The translations under genes and the position numbers were made by a program. A stretch of DNA of 64,000 bases, taken from assembly GCF_018100785.1 (NCBI RefSeq), contig NZ_JAGJEC010000001.1, positions 1,178,001 through 1,242,000 of the forward strand, written 5' to 3'. This document shows positions 39,001 through 47,178 of the stretch, one piece after another; the stretch's first letter is position 1; each line of letters opens with the position of its first letter. This stretch comes from Maribacter sp. MMG018. Its GTDB lineage: Bacteria; Bacteroidota; Bacteroidia; Flavobacteriales; Flavobacteriaceae. The notes beneath the pieces were generated by a model that searched no databases, was not told the origin of the DNA, and saw nothing but the letters and a program-made list of their open reading frames with translations.

Positions 39001-39158
39001 CAGAATGGCGTAAGGTAACTTTAGATAAAGATGATTTGGGTAGAACGATCAAGGGGAATCCTGGAGCACTCGAATTTATGATAGACGGAATAGTCTTTAA
39101 ACCTTTTTATGAAACCTATGATCGCCATTCGGTGTATTTGGATGTTACCTTAAAGTAG
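36099..39158 (+). CDS. LamG plus GH146/GH127-type beta-L-arabinofuranosidase
   Basis: A 1019-aa exported enzyme (signal peptide to LRAQSG, about residue 26). Residues about 35-250 form a LamG/concanavalin-like domain (GLIARYVFDGDLKDWSRNNLHG start), followed by an Ig-like linker (VRVLWPAPKDNAAVL, about 320-355) and the DUF1680 catalytic toroid from about 375. The site is E748/C750 in NETCATYNMLK and C818-C819 in FTCCNGTAIESS, matching the zinc-thiolate centre. The catalytic part resembles the GH146 subgroup more than classical GH127. Known members remove beta-L-arabinofuranose from arabinan side chains or hydroxyproline-linked oligoarabinosides. Confidence 0.87.
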   Translation: MRVYKLFVYGLLFFCAIGTFTLRAQSGNQILDGIGETGLIARYVFDGDLKDWSRNNLHGKMVGSKVDFIKDDQFGNVLSLPADSKSFISIPAESMIGEESISITGWVYLYSEQSGQILFDFGKKESSHFFVAPVGTKTGEGYFAGVSLEKEEQNSTVSPAIEIGGWNHLAIVFNAPSRSISTYLNGKMVGETKNVALVLSKLFDAGAVKNNIFSIGRPLSETGVYLNAKLYDFRIYRIPLAEKQVARIYNNALKGGETSESEKKPKVDDLPKFESGTPQLYNEYLVEVPDIEVETIVGNLPRLPRYVDGAYKEGIQGPKVRVLWPAPKDNAAVLTTGRYIIEGSIAGTDIKPKAIVIVKETQNVSVPIRKLETFSLDEVFLKTDVQGYNTKFIENRDKFITTLAETNPDSFLYMFRNAFGQQQPKGAEPLGVWDSQETKLRGHATGHYLTAIVQAYASTGYDKELQANFAQKMEYMVNTLYDLSQMSGSPKEAGGTFVSDPTKVPPGPGKSEYDSQLSADSIRTDYWNWGKGFISAYPPDQFIMLENGATYGTKKSQIWAPYYTLHKILAGLMDVYEISGNEKALHITKGMGDWVYARLRELPKDTLISMWNRYIAGEYGGMNEAMARLYRLTNEDKYLETAKLFDNIEVFYGDADHSHGLAKNVDTFRGLHANQHIPQIMGALEMYRGSNTPEYYHVADNFWYKATNDYMYSIGGVAGARNPTNAECFIGQPATLYENGLSSGGQNETCATYNMLKLSRNIFLYDQRAELMDYYERSLYNHILASVAEDSPANTYHVPLRPGSVKHFGNPHMKGFTCCNGTAIESSTKLQNTIYFKSVDNQALYVNLYVPSTLNWTEKNVVIEQNTAFPKDDHTKLTIKGKGKFDLNVRVPHWATKGFFVKINGKEKKVDATPGSYLTISRKWKNGDTIELYMPFQFHLEPIMDQQNIASLFYGPILLAAQETAPRTEWRKVTLDKDDLGRTIKGNPGALEFMIDGIVFKPFYETYDRHSVYLDVTLK

Positions 39159-39272
39159 GCCTAAAAAGTCGGACAAAAACACAATAGGATATCCTAAACA
39201 TTAAAATAAATTCACAGGTTGAAACAGTCGGCTTGTATGGTCTTATATAAAAATAATAGAGTTAAGAATAAT

Positions 39273-41978
39273 ATGAAGAAAACGAATATAAAGTATTGGG
39301 TAATGTTTGCCATAGCTATAACCGCTATGTCTAAGCTAACGGCACAAAGAAGTTATTGGGACAAAATTGAGAATAGGGAATCTACGTTGGGTGTCGCAGA
39401 GGTATACCAAAAAATAAACACACCGGATTTTCAGTTAAAACTCGTTAAGGCCTCCCAAACGGTAGCCGCATTAAGACCGAACAACGAATTAGGTTTCGAT
39501 TATACCCCGGGGGAACGATTGGAAATAAGGGATAAAGACAGTCTTTATCACTTGGGGGACATTAATCTGAGAATAAAGGGTGCTTCGGGAGAATGGAAAA
39601 ATTATTCCACGGCAAGTAACCGTGCACCGGTTACGCCCCTTTCAATTCGTGATAGCATATTGGCAGCGGCAGACTTGGCCAATACATTGCCTAAAGATAT
39701 ACCTGTAACCATAAAGCGGTTTTATGAAATAGATAATGGCCAACTCGTAATGCGTTTTGAAATTACCAATAAGCAAAATACTCCTGTAGAAATAGGGGCT
39801 TTGGGGGTGCCTATGATCTTCAATAATATATTGGAAGGCAAGTCATTGACAGAGACGCATAAGCACAATGTGTTTTTTGACCCCTATATAGGAAAAGATG
39901 CAGGGTATTTAGAGGTTAAACGTCTAAGTGGCAAGGGGCCCGCTTTGTTGGTCTTGCCAAAAGAAAATATGTCGTTCGAGGCCTATCGGCCATTATTGGA
40001 GGATCCTACACCGAAGAGTATCGTGTTTGAGGGTTTTCATGAATGGATGGTGTATAGTAAGGCCTATGCGGAAAATGAATGGAAAGGTGTAGAGCAATGG
40101 AACCAACCTACTTCATATGTTCTTAGTCCCAATGAAACTAAAAATTACGCTCTAAGATTTGTGCTTTCAGAAGGGGTGAAGAACATTCAAGAAACATTGG
40201 TGAAAGAAGACCATCCCTTGGTAATAGGTGTGCCCGGTTATGTAGTTCCGCAAGATGTAAAGGCGGGGCTGTTCGTAAATTATAAAAGTGAGGTAAGTTC
40301 AATAGAGGTATATCCAAAAGGGGCTTTACAGGTGAAAGAAAACGGAACAACACCATCTGGTCTAAAGAAATACATAGTACAGGGAAAAAAATGGGGAAGA
40401 GCAAGACTTACCATTATTTATGGCGATGGTGTGGAGCAGACCGTTAATTATAAGGTCATTAAACCCGAGGCGGAAGTTATAAAGGATTTTGGACATTTTT
40501 TAACGACGGAACAATGGTACGAAAACCCGAATGATCCTTTTGGAAGAAGTCCTTCTCCCATTAGTTATGATTATGAAAAAAAGGAACAGGTAACCCAAGA
40601 CAGTAGGGTGTGGATCAGTGGTTTGAGCGATGAAGGTGGTGCAGGTAGTTGGTTGGGCGCTATCATGAAACAACTTGTGCAGCCTGATAGGGGAGAAATA
40701 AAAAAACTACAACAATTCATAGATGAAACACTATGGGGAAATATACAGCATAGCGAAGGCGAAAAAAAATACGGTGTTAAAAAAAGTGTTTTTTATTACG
40801 AACCCGATTCTTTGCCCAAAGGCACCTATGATGAAAATATAGACTATACGACCTGGGCCGCATGGGACCATAAGCATGCCAATGATACCGGTAGGTCTTT
40901 TAATTATCCACATGTTGCCGCTGCCTATTGGGTAATGTACCGTTTGGCGAGGTATCATAATGGCTTGGTCGATAATAGGGAATGGGACTGGTATTTAAAA
41001 AATGCTTACCACACTATTATTGCAATGATGGACCAAGCACCATATTATGCCGAGTTTGGCCAAATGGAAGGTTCTGTGTTCTTATTTATTTTAAAGGACC
41101 TCAAGAATGAAAATTATAGTGAAATGGCTTCGGTCTTAGAGGAAAGAATGAAACAACGAGCGGATCATTGGAAAGCGTTGGACTATCCTTTTGGTAGTGA
41201 AATGCCATGGGATTCTACGGGGCAAGAAGAAGTATATACCTGGACAGACTATTTTGGGTACGAGTATAAGGCCAATATTACATTGAACGCTATATTGGCC
41301 TACATGCCAACCATGCCGCATTGGGCCTATAACGGAAACGCCAGAAGGTATTGGGATTTTTTATATGGAGGTAAAGCAGGGGAAACATCAAGGGTAGAGC
41401 GCCAGATACACCATTATGGTTCCGGTATCAATGCAATACCTGTGCTTAAACAGTATAGAAAAACACCAGACCTATATTTGCTTAAAGTTGGTTATGGGGG
41501 GCTTTTGGGCAGTATTTCCAATATTACCCAAGATGGCTTCGGCCCTGCAGCCTTTCATTCATATCCCTCATCATTAAAAATAGATGGTATCTCTGGCGAT
41601 TATGGTTCCGGTTTTTATGGCTATGCCGTAAATTCTGCAACCTACATTACACAAGATGAAGAATTGGGTTGGTTGGCGTTTGGGGGCAATCTTACCCAAA
41701 AAGGCGATGTGGTTGAAGTAGAGATTACAACGGCCGCAAAATCAAAAGTGTACGTCGGGCCTAAAAAACTTTGGTTGACACTAGATGCCGGTTCGTTTAA
41801 AAAAGTGGCATACAATACCCATACAAAAGAAGTGACCGTTACCTTGAACGGCAAAACGACGTATACGCCCAATGCATATTTGAGAACGGAAAATACCATC
41901 GATTTGCCTTATACAAAGGTCAGGGGTGCCTATGAAATACCCTTGCAAAATAAACCTTTGCAAATAAGTATAAAATAG
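39273..41978 (+). CDS. DUF5695-like large secreted protein, probable glycan-active enzyme
   Basis: A 901-aa protein from the ATG at 39273, which gives a clean signal peptide (MKKTNIKYWVMFAIAITAMS); an upstream TTG at 39219 is unlikely. The N-terminal half is beta-rich (about 25-400). The C-terminal half contains aromatic, Glu/Asp-rich helices such as AAWDHKHANDTGRSFNYPHV, YYAEFGQMEGSVFLFIL and DGISGDYGSGFYGYAVNSAT, typical of an (alpha/alpha)6 toroid. It matches what I remember of DUF5695. No catalytic pair can be named with confidence; conserved Asp/Glu in these helices are candidates. Operon position is last of the enzyme run before a terminator. Confidence 0.75.
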   Translation: MKKTNIKYWVMFAIAITAMSKLTAQRSYWDKIENRESTLGVAEVYQKINTPDFQLKLVKASQTVAALRPNNELGFDYTPGERLEIRDKDSLYHLGDINLRIKGASGEWKNYSTASNRAPVTPLSIRDSILAAADLANTLPKDIPVTIKRFYEIDNGQLVMRFEITNKQNTPVEIGALGVPMIFNNILEGKSLTETHKHNVFFDPYIGKDAGYLEVKRLSGKGPALLVLPKENMSFEAYRPLLEDPTPKSIVFEGFHEWMVYSKAYAENEWKGVEQWNQPTSYVLSPNETKNYALRFVLSEGVKNIQETLVKEDHPLVIGVPGYVVPQDVKAGLFVNYKSEVSSIEVYPKGALQVKENGTTPSGLKKYIVQGKKWGRARLTIIYGDGVEQTVNYKVIKPEAEVIKDFGHFLTTEQWYENPNDPFGRSPSPISYDYEKKEQVTQDSRVWISGLSDEGGAGSWLGAIMKQLVQPDRGEIKKLQQFIDETLWGNIQHSEGEKKYGVKKSVFYYEPDSLPKGTYDENIDYTTWAAWDHKHANDTGRSFNYPHVAAAYWVMYRLARYHNGLVDNREWDWYLKNAYHTIIAMMDQAPYYAEFGQMEGSVFLFILKDLKNENYSEMASVLEERMKQRADHWKALDYPFGSEMPWDSTGQEEVYTWTDYFGYEYKANITLNAILAYMPTMPHWAYNGNARRYWDFLYGGKAGETSRVERQIHHYGSGINAIPVLKQYRKTPDLYLLKVGYGGLLGSISNITQDGFGPAAFHSYPSSLKIDGISGDYGSGFYGYAVNSATYITQDEELGWLAFGGNLTQKGDVVEVEITTAAKSKVYVGPKKLWLTLDAGSFKKVAYNTHTKEVTVTLNGKTTYTPNAYLRTENTIDLPYTKVRGAYEIPLQNKPLQISIK

Positions 41979-42053
41979 GATATACTGACTATTTTTAGGT
42001 GATTAAAGACTATGTAAAAAAGGAATCACCATTAATGATTAGTGTTTTTTTAA

Positions 42054-42084
42054 CCCCGAGAGAAATTATACTCTTGGGGTTTTG
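42054..42084 (+). terminator. Intrinsic terminator after the DUF5695 gene
   Basis: CCCCGAGAG (42054-42062) pairs with CTCTTGGGG (42071-42079, one wobble) and is followed by TTTTG. A TTG codon at 42082 in this hairpin is not a credible start for the next gene. Confidence 0.8.
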
Positions 42085-42105
42085 TGCACAAAAAAAGCAA
42101 ATGTA

Positions 42106-43074
42106 ATGACTACAGAAATTTCATATATACCAGATTGTTTTATTAATGAGAATTGCAATTTTAAGTCTCTGATAGCTGTACTTAAAGAGGCTTTTTCCAA
42201 TCCAAGTATACAAGTGCCAATGCGTCATCACCACGATTTCACCAACCCCAAAGAGAACATAGATTCTACTTTATTGCTCATGCCCGCTTTTAATCCGGGA
42301 AAAGAGCTTGGGGTCAAAATTGCTACCGTAAGTCCTAATAACGGCAAGTACGGGCTACCGGCAATACAGGGCATGTATATGTATATAGATGGTCATAAGG
42401 GGACCATAAAGGCCATTTTAGAAGCAAAATCCTTAACGGCGAAAAGAACGGCTGCGGCTTCTGCATTGGCCAGTAGTTTTCTTTCAAGGCCCGATGCATC
42501 TTCAATGTTAATGTTGGGTACCGGAGCCTTGTCCGTTAATTTGATCAAAGCTCATAGCAGTGTTAGGCCTATCAAGAAAGTTTATGTGTGGGGGCGTAAT
42601 TTTGAAAAGGCCCAAAAAATATGCAAGGCCCTTGCAGAAGAGGTATTTGATTGTGAGCCGGTAAAGAGGTTGGAGGATGTAATTTCGGAAGTGGACATTA
42701 TTTCATCGGCAACGCTATCTGAAGTTCCGCTGGTTTTCGGTAAGTGGTTAAAGAAAGGGCAACATGTAGATTTGGTAGGGGCATATAAAAAAGATACCCG
42801 TGAAGCGGATGATGAGGCCATAAAAAGGTCGAGTGTTTTTCTGGACACTTATCAGGGTGGGTTAAAAGAAAGCGGCGATATTGTAATTCCGTTGGCAAAG
42901 GGCATTCTTTCTAAAGGGGATATCAAAGCCGATTTATTCGAATTGTGCAATAAAGCGAAAGCGGGTAGGGTTGCCAATGATGAGATTACACTGTTTAAAT
43001 CTGTGGGCCATGCTTTGGAGGATTTGGCGGCCGCCTCCTATTTTTATGAATTATATCGAAACCAAGAGCATTAG
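42106..43074 (+). CDS. Ornithine cyclodeaminase/mu-crystallin family; probable pyrroline-2-carboxylate reductase
   Basis: A 322-aa NAD(P)H-dependent enzyme from the ATG at 42106. Segments LLLMPAFNPGKELGVKIATV, GLPAIQGMYMYIDGHKG, SLTAKRTAAASALASSFLSRPDA and the Rossmann glycines GTGALS are in the order seen in delta-1-pyrroline-2-carboxylate/piperideine-2-carboxylate reductases of the LhpI type. The C-terminal DEITLFKSVGHALEDLAAA is also characteristic. In that pathway the enzyme reduces pyrroline-2-carboxylate, formed from trans-3-hydroxyproline, to proline. True ornithine cyclodeaminases are also in this family. It follows a terminator, so it has its own promoter or relies on readthrough. 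Confidence 0.82.
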   Translation: MTTEISYIPDCFINENCNFKSLIAVLKEAFSNPSIQVPMRHHHDFTNPKENIDSTLLLMPAFNPGKELGVKIATVSPNNGKYGLPAIQGMYMYIDGHKGTIKAILEAKSLTAKRTAAASALASSFLSRPDASSMLMLGTGALSVNLIKAHSSVRPIKKVYVWGRNFEKAQKICKALAEEVFDCEPVKRLEDVISEVDIISSATLSEVPLVFGKWLKKGQHVDLVGAYKKDTREADDEAIKRSSVFLDTYQGGLKESGDIVIPLAKGILSKGDIKADLFELCNKAKAGRVANDEITLFKSVGHALEDLAAASYFYELYRNQEH

Positions 43075-43144
43075 TGTTCATGTTCTAAATTATATAAGAA
43101 CCCCAGGAGCTTCTGTTTATCGAAGGTTTTTATGACCTATAGGT

Positions 43145-43915
43145 TTATTGCAAAAACGAATCTTTCTGATACCTATGAATAGGAACGTATTTCTGAATAA
43201 TATGTGGGGTTATTTTTCGTAATGTTTCGCCGGTAACAGGGTGTAGTCCCGGGGCCGTAAAATATTCGATCGCGCCATCCTTGTTCTTTGCATACCAAAC
43301 CAATGGTTTGCCATCTTCCGAAAAAAACCGATATGCCTGGGTAACCTTTACCTTTTTTAAATTCTTGAACCTAACCTCGTCCATTGGCTCTATTTGAGTG
43401 CCATAATCGGAATATGGGGCAATATTGCACGAAATTTTAATGTAGGTCGAATCTGCCCAGGTCATACAGGTTTGAAGGTTGTCGTTAAAAGAAATACGGT
43501 CTTTAAAAAACAAGGAGGCCCAGATCAATGCGATAAGGCCCATGCCTGTAAAGATCAAGATGATTCTTTTGCGCTTGCCATTTGCTTTTTTATCTAAAGT
43601 GGTATTGTCTGGTACAGAGTCATTTTCTAGCGCTTTGGGCGAAATAATTTCAGGGTTCTTTCGTATAAAATCGGCATAATCTTTATATCCCAAATATTGG
43701 CAAAGGCAAGCAATAAGCTTTGGTTTTAAGTCTTCTTGTTGGCCGATGTTGTTTTTGTAATTGGTGTAATAATCGCGTAAGGTACGCTCACTGATCGGGT
43801 ATTTATAATCTTCTTGCAATACCTCTGAAAGGTGCTGTGAAAGATGTGTTTTGGTGGTTGAGCCAATTTCTTGTGCAGCCTTTTCAAATGCGAGGATCAA
43901 AATTTTAATTGACAT
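43145..43915 (-). CDS. Membrane-anchored protein with N-terminal helical (possibly DNA-binding) domain
   Basis: A 256-aa protein. Residues 1-80 are helical with ISERTLRDYYTNYKNN and a CQYLGYKDYADFIRKNP segment that resemble winged-helix/phage-type regulators seen in Flavobacteriia. A Lys/Arg-rich stop-transfer segment precedes one TM helix (IILIFTGMGLIALIWASLFF, about 117-136). The periplasmic C-terminus (about 140-256) contains a Cys pair. An intracellular DNA-binding and extracellular sensing layout would make it a one-component sensor, but this is a guess. It is divergent from the small lipoprotein and histidine kinase genes. Confidence 0.65.
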   Translation of the reverse strand: MSIKILILAFEKAAQEIGSTTKTHLSQHLSEVLQEDYKYPISERTLRDYYTNYKNNIGQQEDLKPKLIACLCQYLGYKDYADFIRKNPEIISPKALENDSVPDNTTLDKKANGKRKRIILIFTGMGLIALIWASLFFKDRISFNDNLQTCMTWADSTYIKISCNIAPYSDYGTQIEPMDEVRFKNLKKVKVTQAYRFFSEDGKPLVWYAKNKDGAIEYFTAPGLHPVTGETLRKITPHIIQKYVPIHRYQKDSFLQ

Positions 43916-44271
43916 ATAACTAATTGATTTATAAGCTTAAAGCTACTATTAAAATGGAAATTTCATGGAATTTTTTTTCTGGAAATTCTTTTCCGTCCTT
44001 TCTCCATAATGTGTGATTTTATCTGTATTACTTTGAACATAGAAATGGTGACCACTATGTATAGCTAACATAGTATTTCTAGAACATCATTTTTACGGAA
44101 ATCTATAATGCGGCCGGTATTGGGCCAAATGGAAAGTAGCCGAACACCACCGCATTTGATTTCCACTTTCCACAAAAACAAGGAGTACTCCAAACTCTTT
44201 AGGGGTTGGTAAAAATGAATCCGAGAGAATCTCGGACGGCCATCCCTGTATCAATTTTTAAGACAAAAATT
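43916..44271. other. Structured divergent intergenic region
   Basis: No gene. The stretch holds an inverted repeat at 44041-44080: outer AGAAAT/ATTTCT, inner ACTATGT (44054-44060) and ACATAGT (44068-44074). TTACGGAAATCTATAA (44093-44108) matches 14 of 16 bases of the element before the 49-aa gene. TGGAAAG/CTTTCCA repeats flank about 44130-44173, and a short hairpin CCGAGA-GAA-TCTCGG lies at 44221-44235. No perfect TAnnTTTG element was seen at the spacing used by the two other copies. Confidence 0.5.
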
Positions 44272-44439
44272 ATGAGAAAGGTAATATGGGCCGTAATGGC
44301 AATCGTTTTTAATTCTTTGTTGTTTTCTTGTTCTACAGACCCGATAGCGGCAACGGATAGTTTATATAATGTAAGGGCTACGGAAGGTGATGATCATGAT
44401 CCACCAATACCACCACCAGAAGATATACCCGATGCTTAA
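44272..44439 (+). CDS. Small Pro-rich acidic lipoprotein
   Basis: A 55-aa predicted lipoprotein from the ATG at 44272. The N-terminus is basic then hydrophobic, with lipobox LFSC near residue 21. The mature peptide of about 35 residues ends in GDDHDPPIPPPEDIPDA, a proline-rich acidic tail. Upstream in-frame codons at 44206-44271 belong to a hairpin-containing leader. It lies 82 nt before the histidine kinase, with an intrinsic-type hairpin between the two. Possibly a ligand or accessory of the kinase (inference); no known family recognised. Confidence 0.6.
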   Translation: MRKVIWAVMAIVFNSLLFSCSTDPIAATDSLYNVRATEGDDHDPPIPPPEDIPDA

Positions 44440-44468
44440 GGGTATTAATCGTTAATAATTCATTAATT

Positions 44469-44498
44469 TGAGCCGTACTATAGGTACGGCTCATTTTA
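44469..44498 (+). terminator. Hairpin/attenuator between the small lipoprotein and the kinase
   Basis: Perfect stem TGAGCCGTAC (44469-44478) / GTACGGCTCA (44484-44493), five-nt loop, then TTTTAG. It may terminate or set the ratio of lipoprotein to kinase transcript. Confidence 0.75.
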
Positions 44499-44520
44499 GT
44501 TTTGGTTTAAATTTGGTGCT

Positions 44521-46458
44521 TTGAAAAATATTTTTGTCTTACTTTTTTTACTCTCTTTTACCGCATGTCAGTTAAATACCAAAAATGAAGAGAAACACCT
44601 TGCGGTACGGGACAGCCTGCTTTTTCACTATAAAAATTCATTGTCGGGCGATATGGAGCTTTCCAAAAGAAAACAAGAAATAGATAAAGCTTTTCTTCTG
44701 GCAAAAAAGCTGCCGACAGATAGCCTATACGCCCAAATTCTATATCGAAAAAGTAGCATTCACTTTGCTTTGGGGCAATACGACAGTCTTCTTTTTTATA
44801 ACAAGCTTTCTTTAGAACATTCCGCAAAGACCGATAACTATCAGATGTTGTCCTATCAATATTACTTAATGGGATATTACTATTCAGAAGTTCGTAATAT
44901 GACCGACAGTGCCTTTTATAATTACAACCTTTCCAAAAATTATTTTCTCAAAGTACAAGATAGTAGTAGGGTAGGTAAAAACTTGGTCATTCTGGGTACC
45001 ATTCAAAAAAATAAGAACGACTATTTTGGCAGTAAGGAAACACTGACCGAGGCACTTCAATATTTAAACCCTGAAAAAGATATGGATTTTATAGCCCGTT
45101 GTTATAATACCTTGGCCACCGATCACCGAAAATTGCTTAACTATGAAGATGCGATCTTTTATTACGACAAGGCCATAAAATATACGAGTTCTGCCAGTAA
45201 CAAATTTGCTTTTGAAAATAATTTGGCCACGGCCTATATAGATAATAAAGAATACGATAAGGCTATTTCTTTGTTAAGCACTTTATCAACGGATTCTCTA
45301 TTGGCCAAAGACCAAAAATTATATGCCAGGGTCTTGGATAATTTGGCCTATGCCAAATGGTTGCTGTACGGTAATGTAAAAGAGAGAGAGTTTACAGAGC
45401 CTTTACGAATGCGGGTCAAAAATAAGGACAGCAGAGGCCTAATTGCCAGTTACACCCATTTAATGGAGTACTATGGTACAGAAAATCCTGAAAAATCAAA
45501 GGCGTATTATGATTCTGTGGTACGCTTGTCCAAAAAACTTAAGATACCACGGGCCGAGAGAGACGTTTTAAAATACCTGATGAATTTAGAGCCTGCCAAT
45601 GTAAAGGTGCGTGACCGGTATGTGTTTTTACAAGATAGCCTTTACGAGCAAGAGTTGCGGGTAAAGACCCAATTCGCAAAATATAAATATGACGACAAGC
45701 TGAACCAAGAATCTATATTGCGGTTAGAAAAAGAGAACGCCGAAAGAAAATTGGAAGTTGCCCAGCAACGCAATCAAAAACTGATCTCTTATGGGGTTGC
45801 GGGCTTTTTAACATTGATATCCGGTTTTGGGATCTACTACTTTGTACAGCGTTCTAGACGGTTTAAACAGCAAAGTAAAACGGCAAAGTTAGAGGCCACT
45901 TATGAGACGGAAGCGGAACTGTCCAGAAAACTGCACGATGATTTTGGGGGCAAACTAAACCATGCGATGCTTTTGTTACAAAATGGAGGAGCTACCGATG
46001 AGGTGTTGAATTTGATGGACGGGCTCTATAACCAAAGTCGTAATTTTTCTAGAAAGATCAACGATGTGGATACCGGTGCCAATTATAAACAGGTATTGTT
46101 GGGCATGATGGGTAATTACTGTAGCGAAACAAAGCTGATAATAACCGGAAGTACAGAGGTAGATTGGGCAAAAATATCGGTCTTGACAAAGAAAACATTG
46201 TATAGGGTGCTTCAAGAGTTAATGATCAATATGCAAAAACATAGTGGGGCGACTTTGGTCTCCATTTCCTTTGAACAGGGCGTAAAAACGCTAAAAGTAG
46301 ACTATATAGATAACGGTGTAGGTGCTACAAAAGAAGAACTAAATGTAAAAAATGGTCTATGGAATACAGAAAAGCGTATTCTTGCCATTGGAGGAACTAT
46401 TATTTTTGATTCGAAGAAGGGCCATGGCTTTGAAGCCCATATTGAAATATCGAATTAA
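44521..46458 (+). CDS. TPR-containing sensor histidine kinase
   Basis: A 645-aa kinase beginning at TTG 44521, which directly precedes a good signal segment (KNIFVLLFLLSFTAC); no ATG of the same frame fits as well. Residues about 40-340 hold tetratricopeptide repeats (for example YDSLLFYNKLSLEHSAK, DAIFYYDKAIKYTSS). A coiled coil near 385-415 precedes a TM helix (about 421-443, VAGFLTLISGFGIYYFV). The phospho-acceptor His lies near 471 in ELSRKLHDDFGGKLNHA, and the HATPase motifs ELMINMQKHSG (N-box) and DNGVGATKEE (G1 box) follow. The response regulator starts 12 nt after its stop. Confidence 0.88.
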   Translation: MKNIFVLLFLLSFTACQLNTKNEEKHLAVRDSLLFHYKNSLSGDMELSKRKQEIDKAFLLAKKLPTDSLYAQILYRKSSIHFALGQYDSLLFYNKLSLEHSAKTDNYQMLSYQYYLMGYYYSEVRNMTDSAFYNYNLSKNYFLKVQDSSRVGKNLVILGTIQKNKNDYFGSKETLTEALQYLNPEKDMDFIARCYNTLATDHRKLLNYEDAIFYYDKAIKYTSSASNKFAFENNLATAYIDNKEYDKAISLLSTLSTDSLLAKDQKLYARVLDNLAYAKWLLYGNVKEREFTEPLRMRVKNKDSRGLIASYTHLMEYYGTENPEKSKAYYDSVVRLSKKLKIPRAERDVLKYLMNLEPANVKVRDRYVFLQDSLYEQELRVKTQFAKYKYDDKLNQESILRLEKENAERKLEVAQQRNQKLISYGVAGFLTLISGFGIYYFVQRSRRFKQQSKTAKLEATYETEAELSRKLHDDFGGKLNHAMLLLQNGGATDEVLNLMDGLYNQSRNFSRKINDVDTGANYKQVLLGMMGNYCSETKLIITGSTEVDWAKISVLTKKTLYRVLQELMINMQKHSGATLVSISFEQGVKTLKVDYIDNGVGATKEELNVKNGLWNTEKRILAIGGTIIFDSKKGHGFEAHIEISN

Positions 46459-46469
46459 ATACTACCATT

Positions 46470-47135
46470 ATGTTCAAAAAAATACTCATAGCCGAAGATT
46501 TTCAAGATACGAACAAAGGCATTGTAGATGCGTTGGAAACAAGGCTGCAAATCGAAACCATACAAGAAGAGCTTTATTGCGATACGGCCTATAATAGGTT
46601 TAAATTGGCCCACGACAAAGGAGAACCCTTCGAATTGTTGATTACCGATCTATCTTTTAAGGAAACACATGTGAAAAGGCGCCTTACCTCTGGTAAGGAA
46701 TTGATAGAGGCCGTTAGGGGCATAGATGAAACCTGTAAGGTAATCGTAAATTCTATGATAGACGATCCCGCAGAAATAAACCCACTTTTTACCGATCAAA
46801 AAATAAACGGTTATGTGTGTAAGGGGCGTTATAGCTTAAACGAGCTGGTGAACGCCATTCATGAGGTGTATCAAAATAGAACCTATGTGTCCCCGAATTT
46901 AAACTTGAACGCGGCCAATGCGGTACATGAAATGGACAAGTATGATCTTATGATATTAAAAGATCTTGCCGATGGTTTTACCAAAAAGGAAATATCCGAA
47001 AGACTCAAGAAACAAAACATCTCGCCCAATAGCGAGAGTACCATAGACAAAAAAGTAAGTAGACTGTTCGATGAATTTGGTGCCAAAAACACCCACCACC
47101 TTATTGCAAAACTTATTAAGCAGGGGAAACTATAG
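46470..47135 (+). CDS. Response regulator with LuxR-type DNA-binding domain
   Basis: A 221-aa regulator. The receiver domain begins ILIAEDFQD (acidic Glu9-Asp10); the phospho-acceptor Asp lies near 58 in LLITDLSFKE, and the conserved Lys in GYVCKGRYS near residue 115. The C-terminal region (about 150-221) contains LADGFTKKEISERLKKQ and a helix EFGAKNTHHLIAKLI, the usual LuxR-type turn and recognition helix order. It is the natural partner of the preceding kinase. It ends 44 nt before the palindrome of the 49-aa gene promoter, so it may bind there (inference). Confidence 0.85.
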   Translation: MFKKILIAEDFQDTNKGIVDALETRLQIETIQEELYCDTAYNRFKLAHDKGEPFELLITDLSFKETHVKRRLTSGKELIEAVRGIDETCKVIVNSMIDDPAEINPLFTDQKINGYVCKGRYSLNELVNAIHEVYQNRTYVSPNLNLNAANAVHEMDKYDLMILKDLADGFTKKEISERLKKQNISPNSESTIDKKVSRLFDEFGAKNTHHLIAKLIKQGKL

Positions 47136-47178
47136 GTCGGTACTCCATTAGATTTATTTTACGGTAACATAAATATTT

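Noticed and set aside
42082..42105. TTG start of the pyrroline-2-carboxylate-reductase-like gene
   Set aside because: The codon lies in the terminator hairpin and the ATG at 42106 begins the conserved protein.
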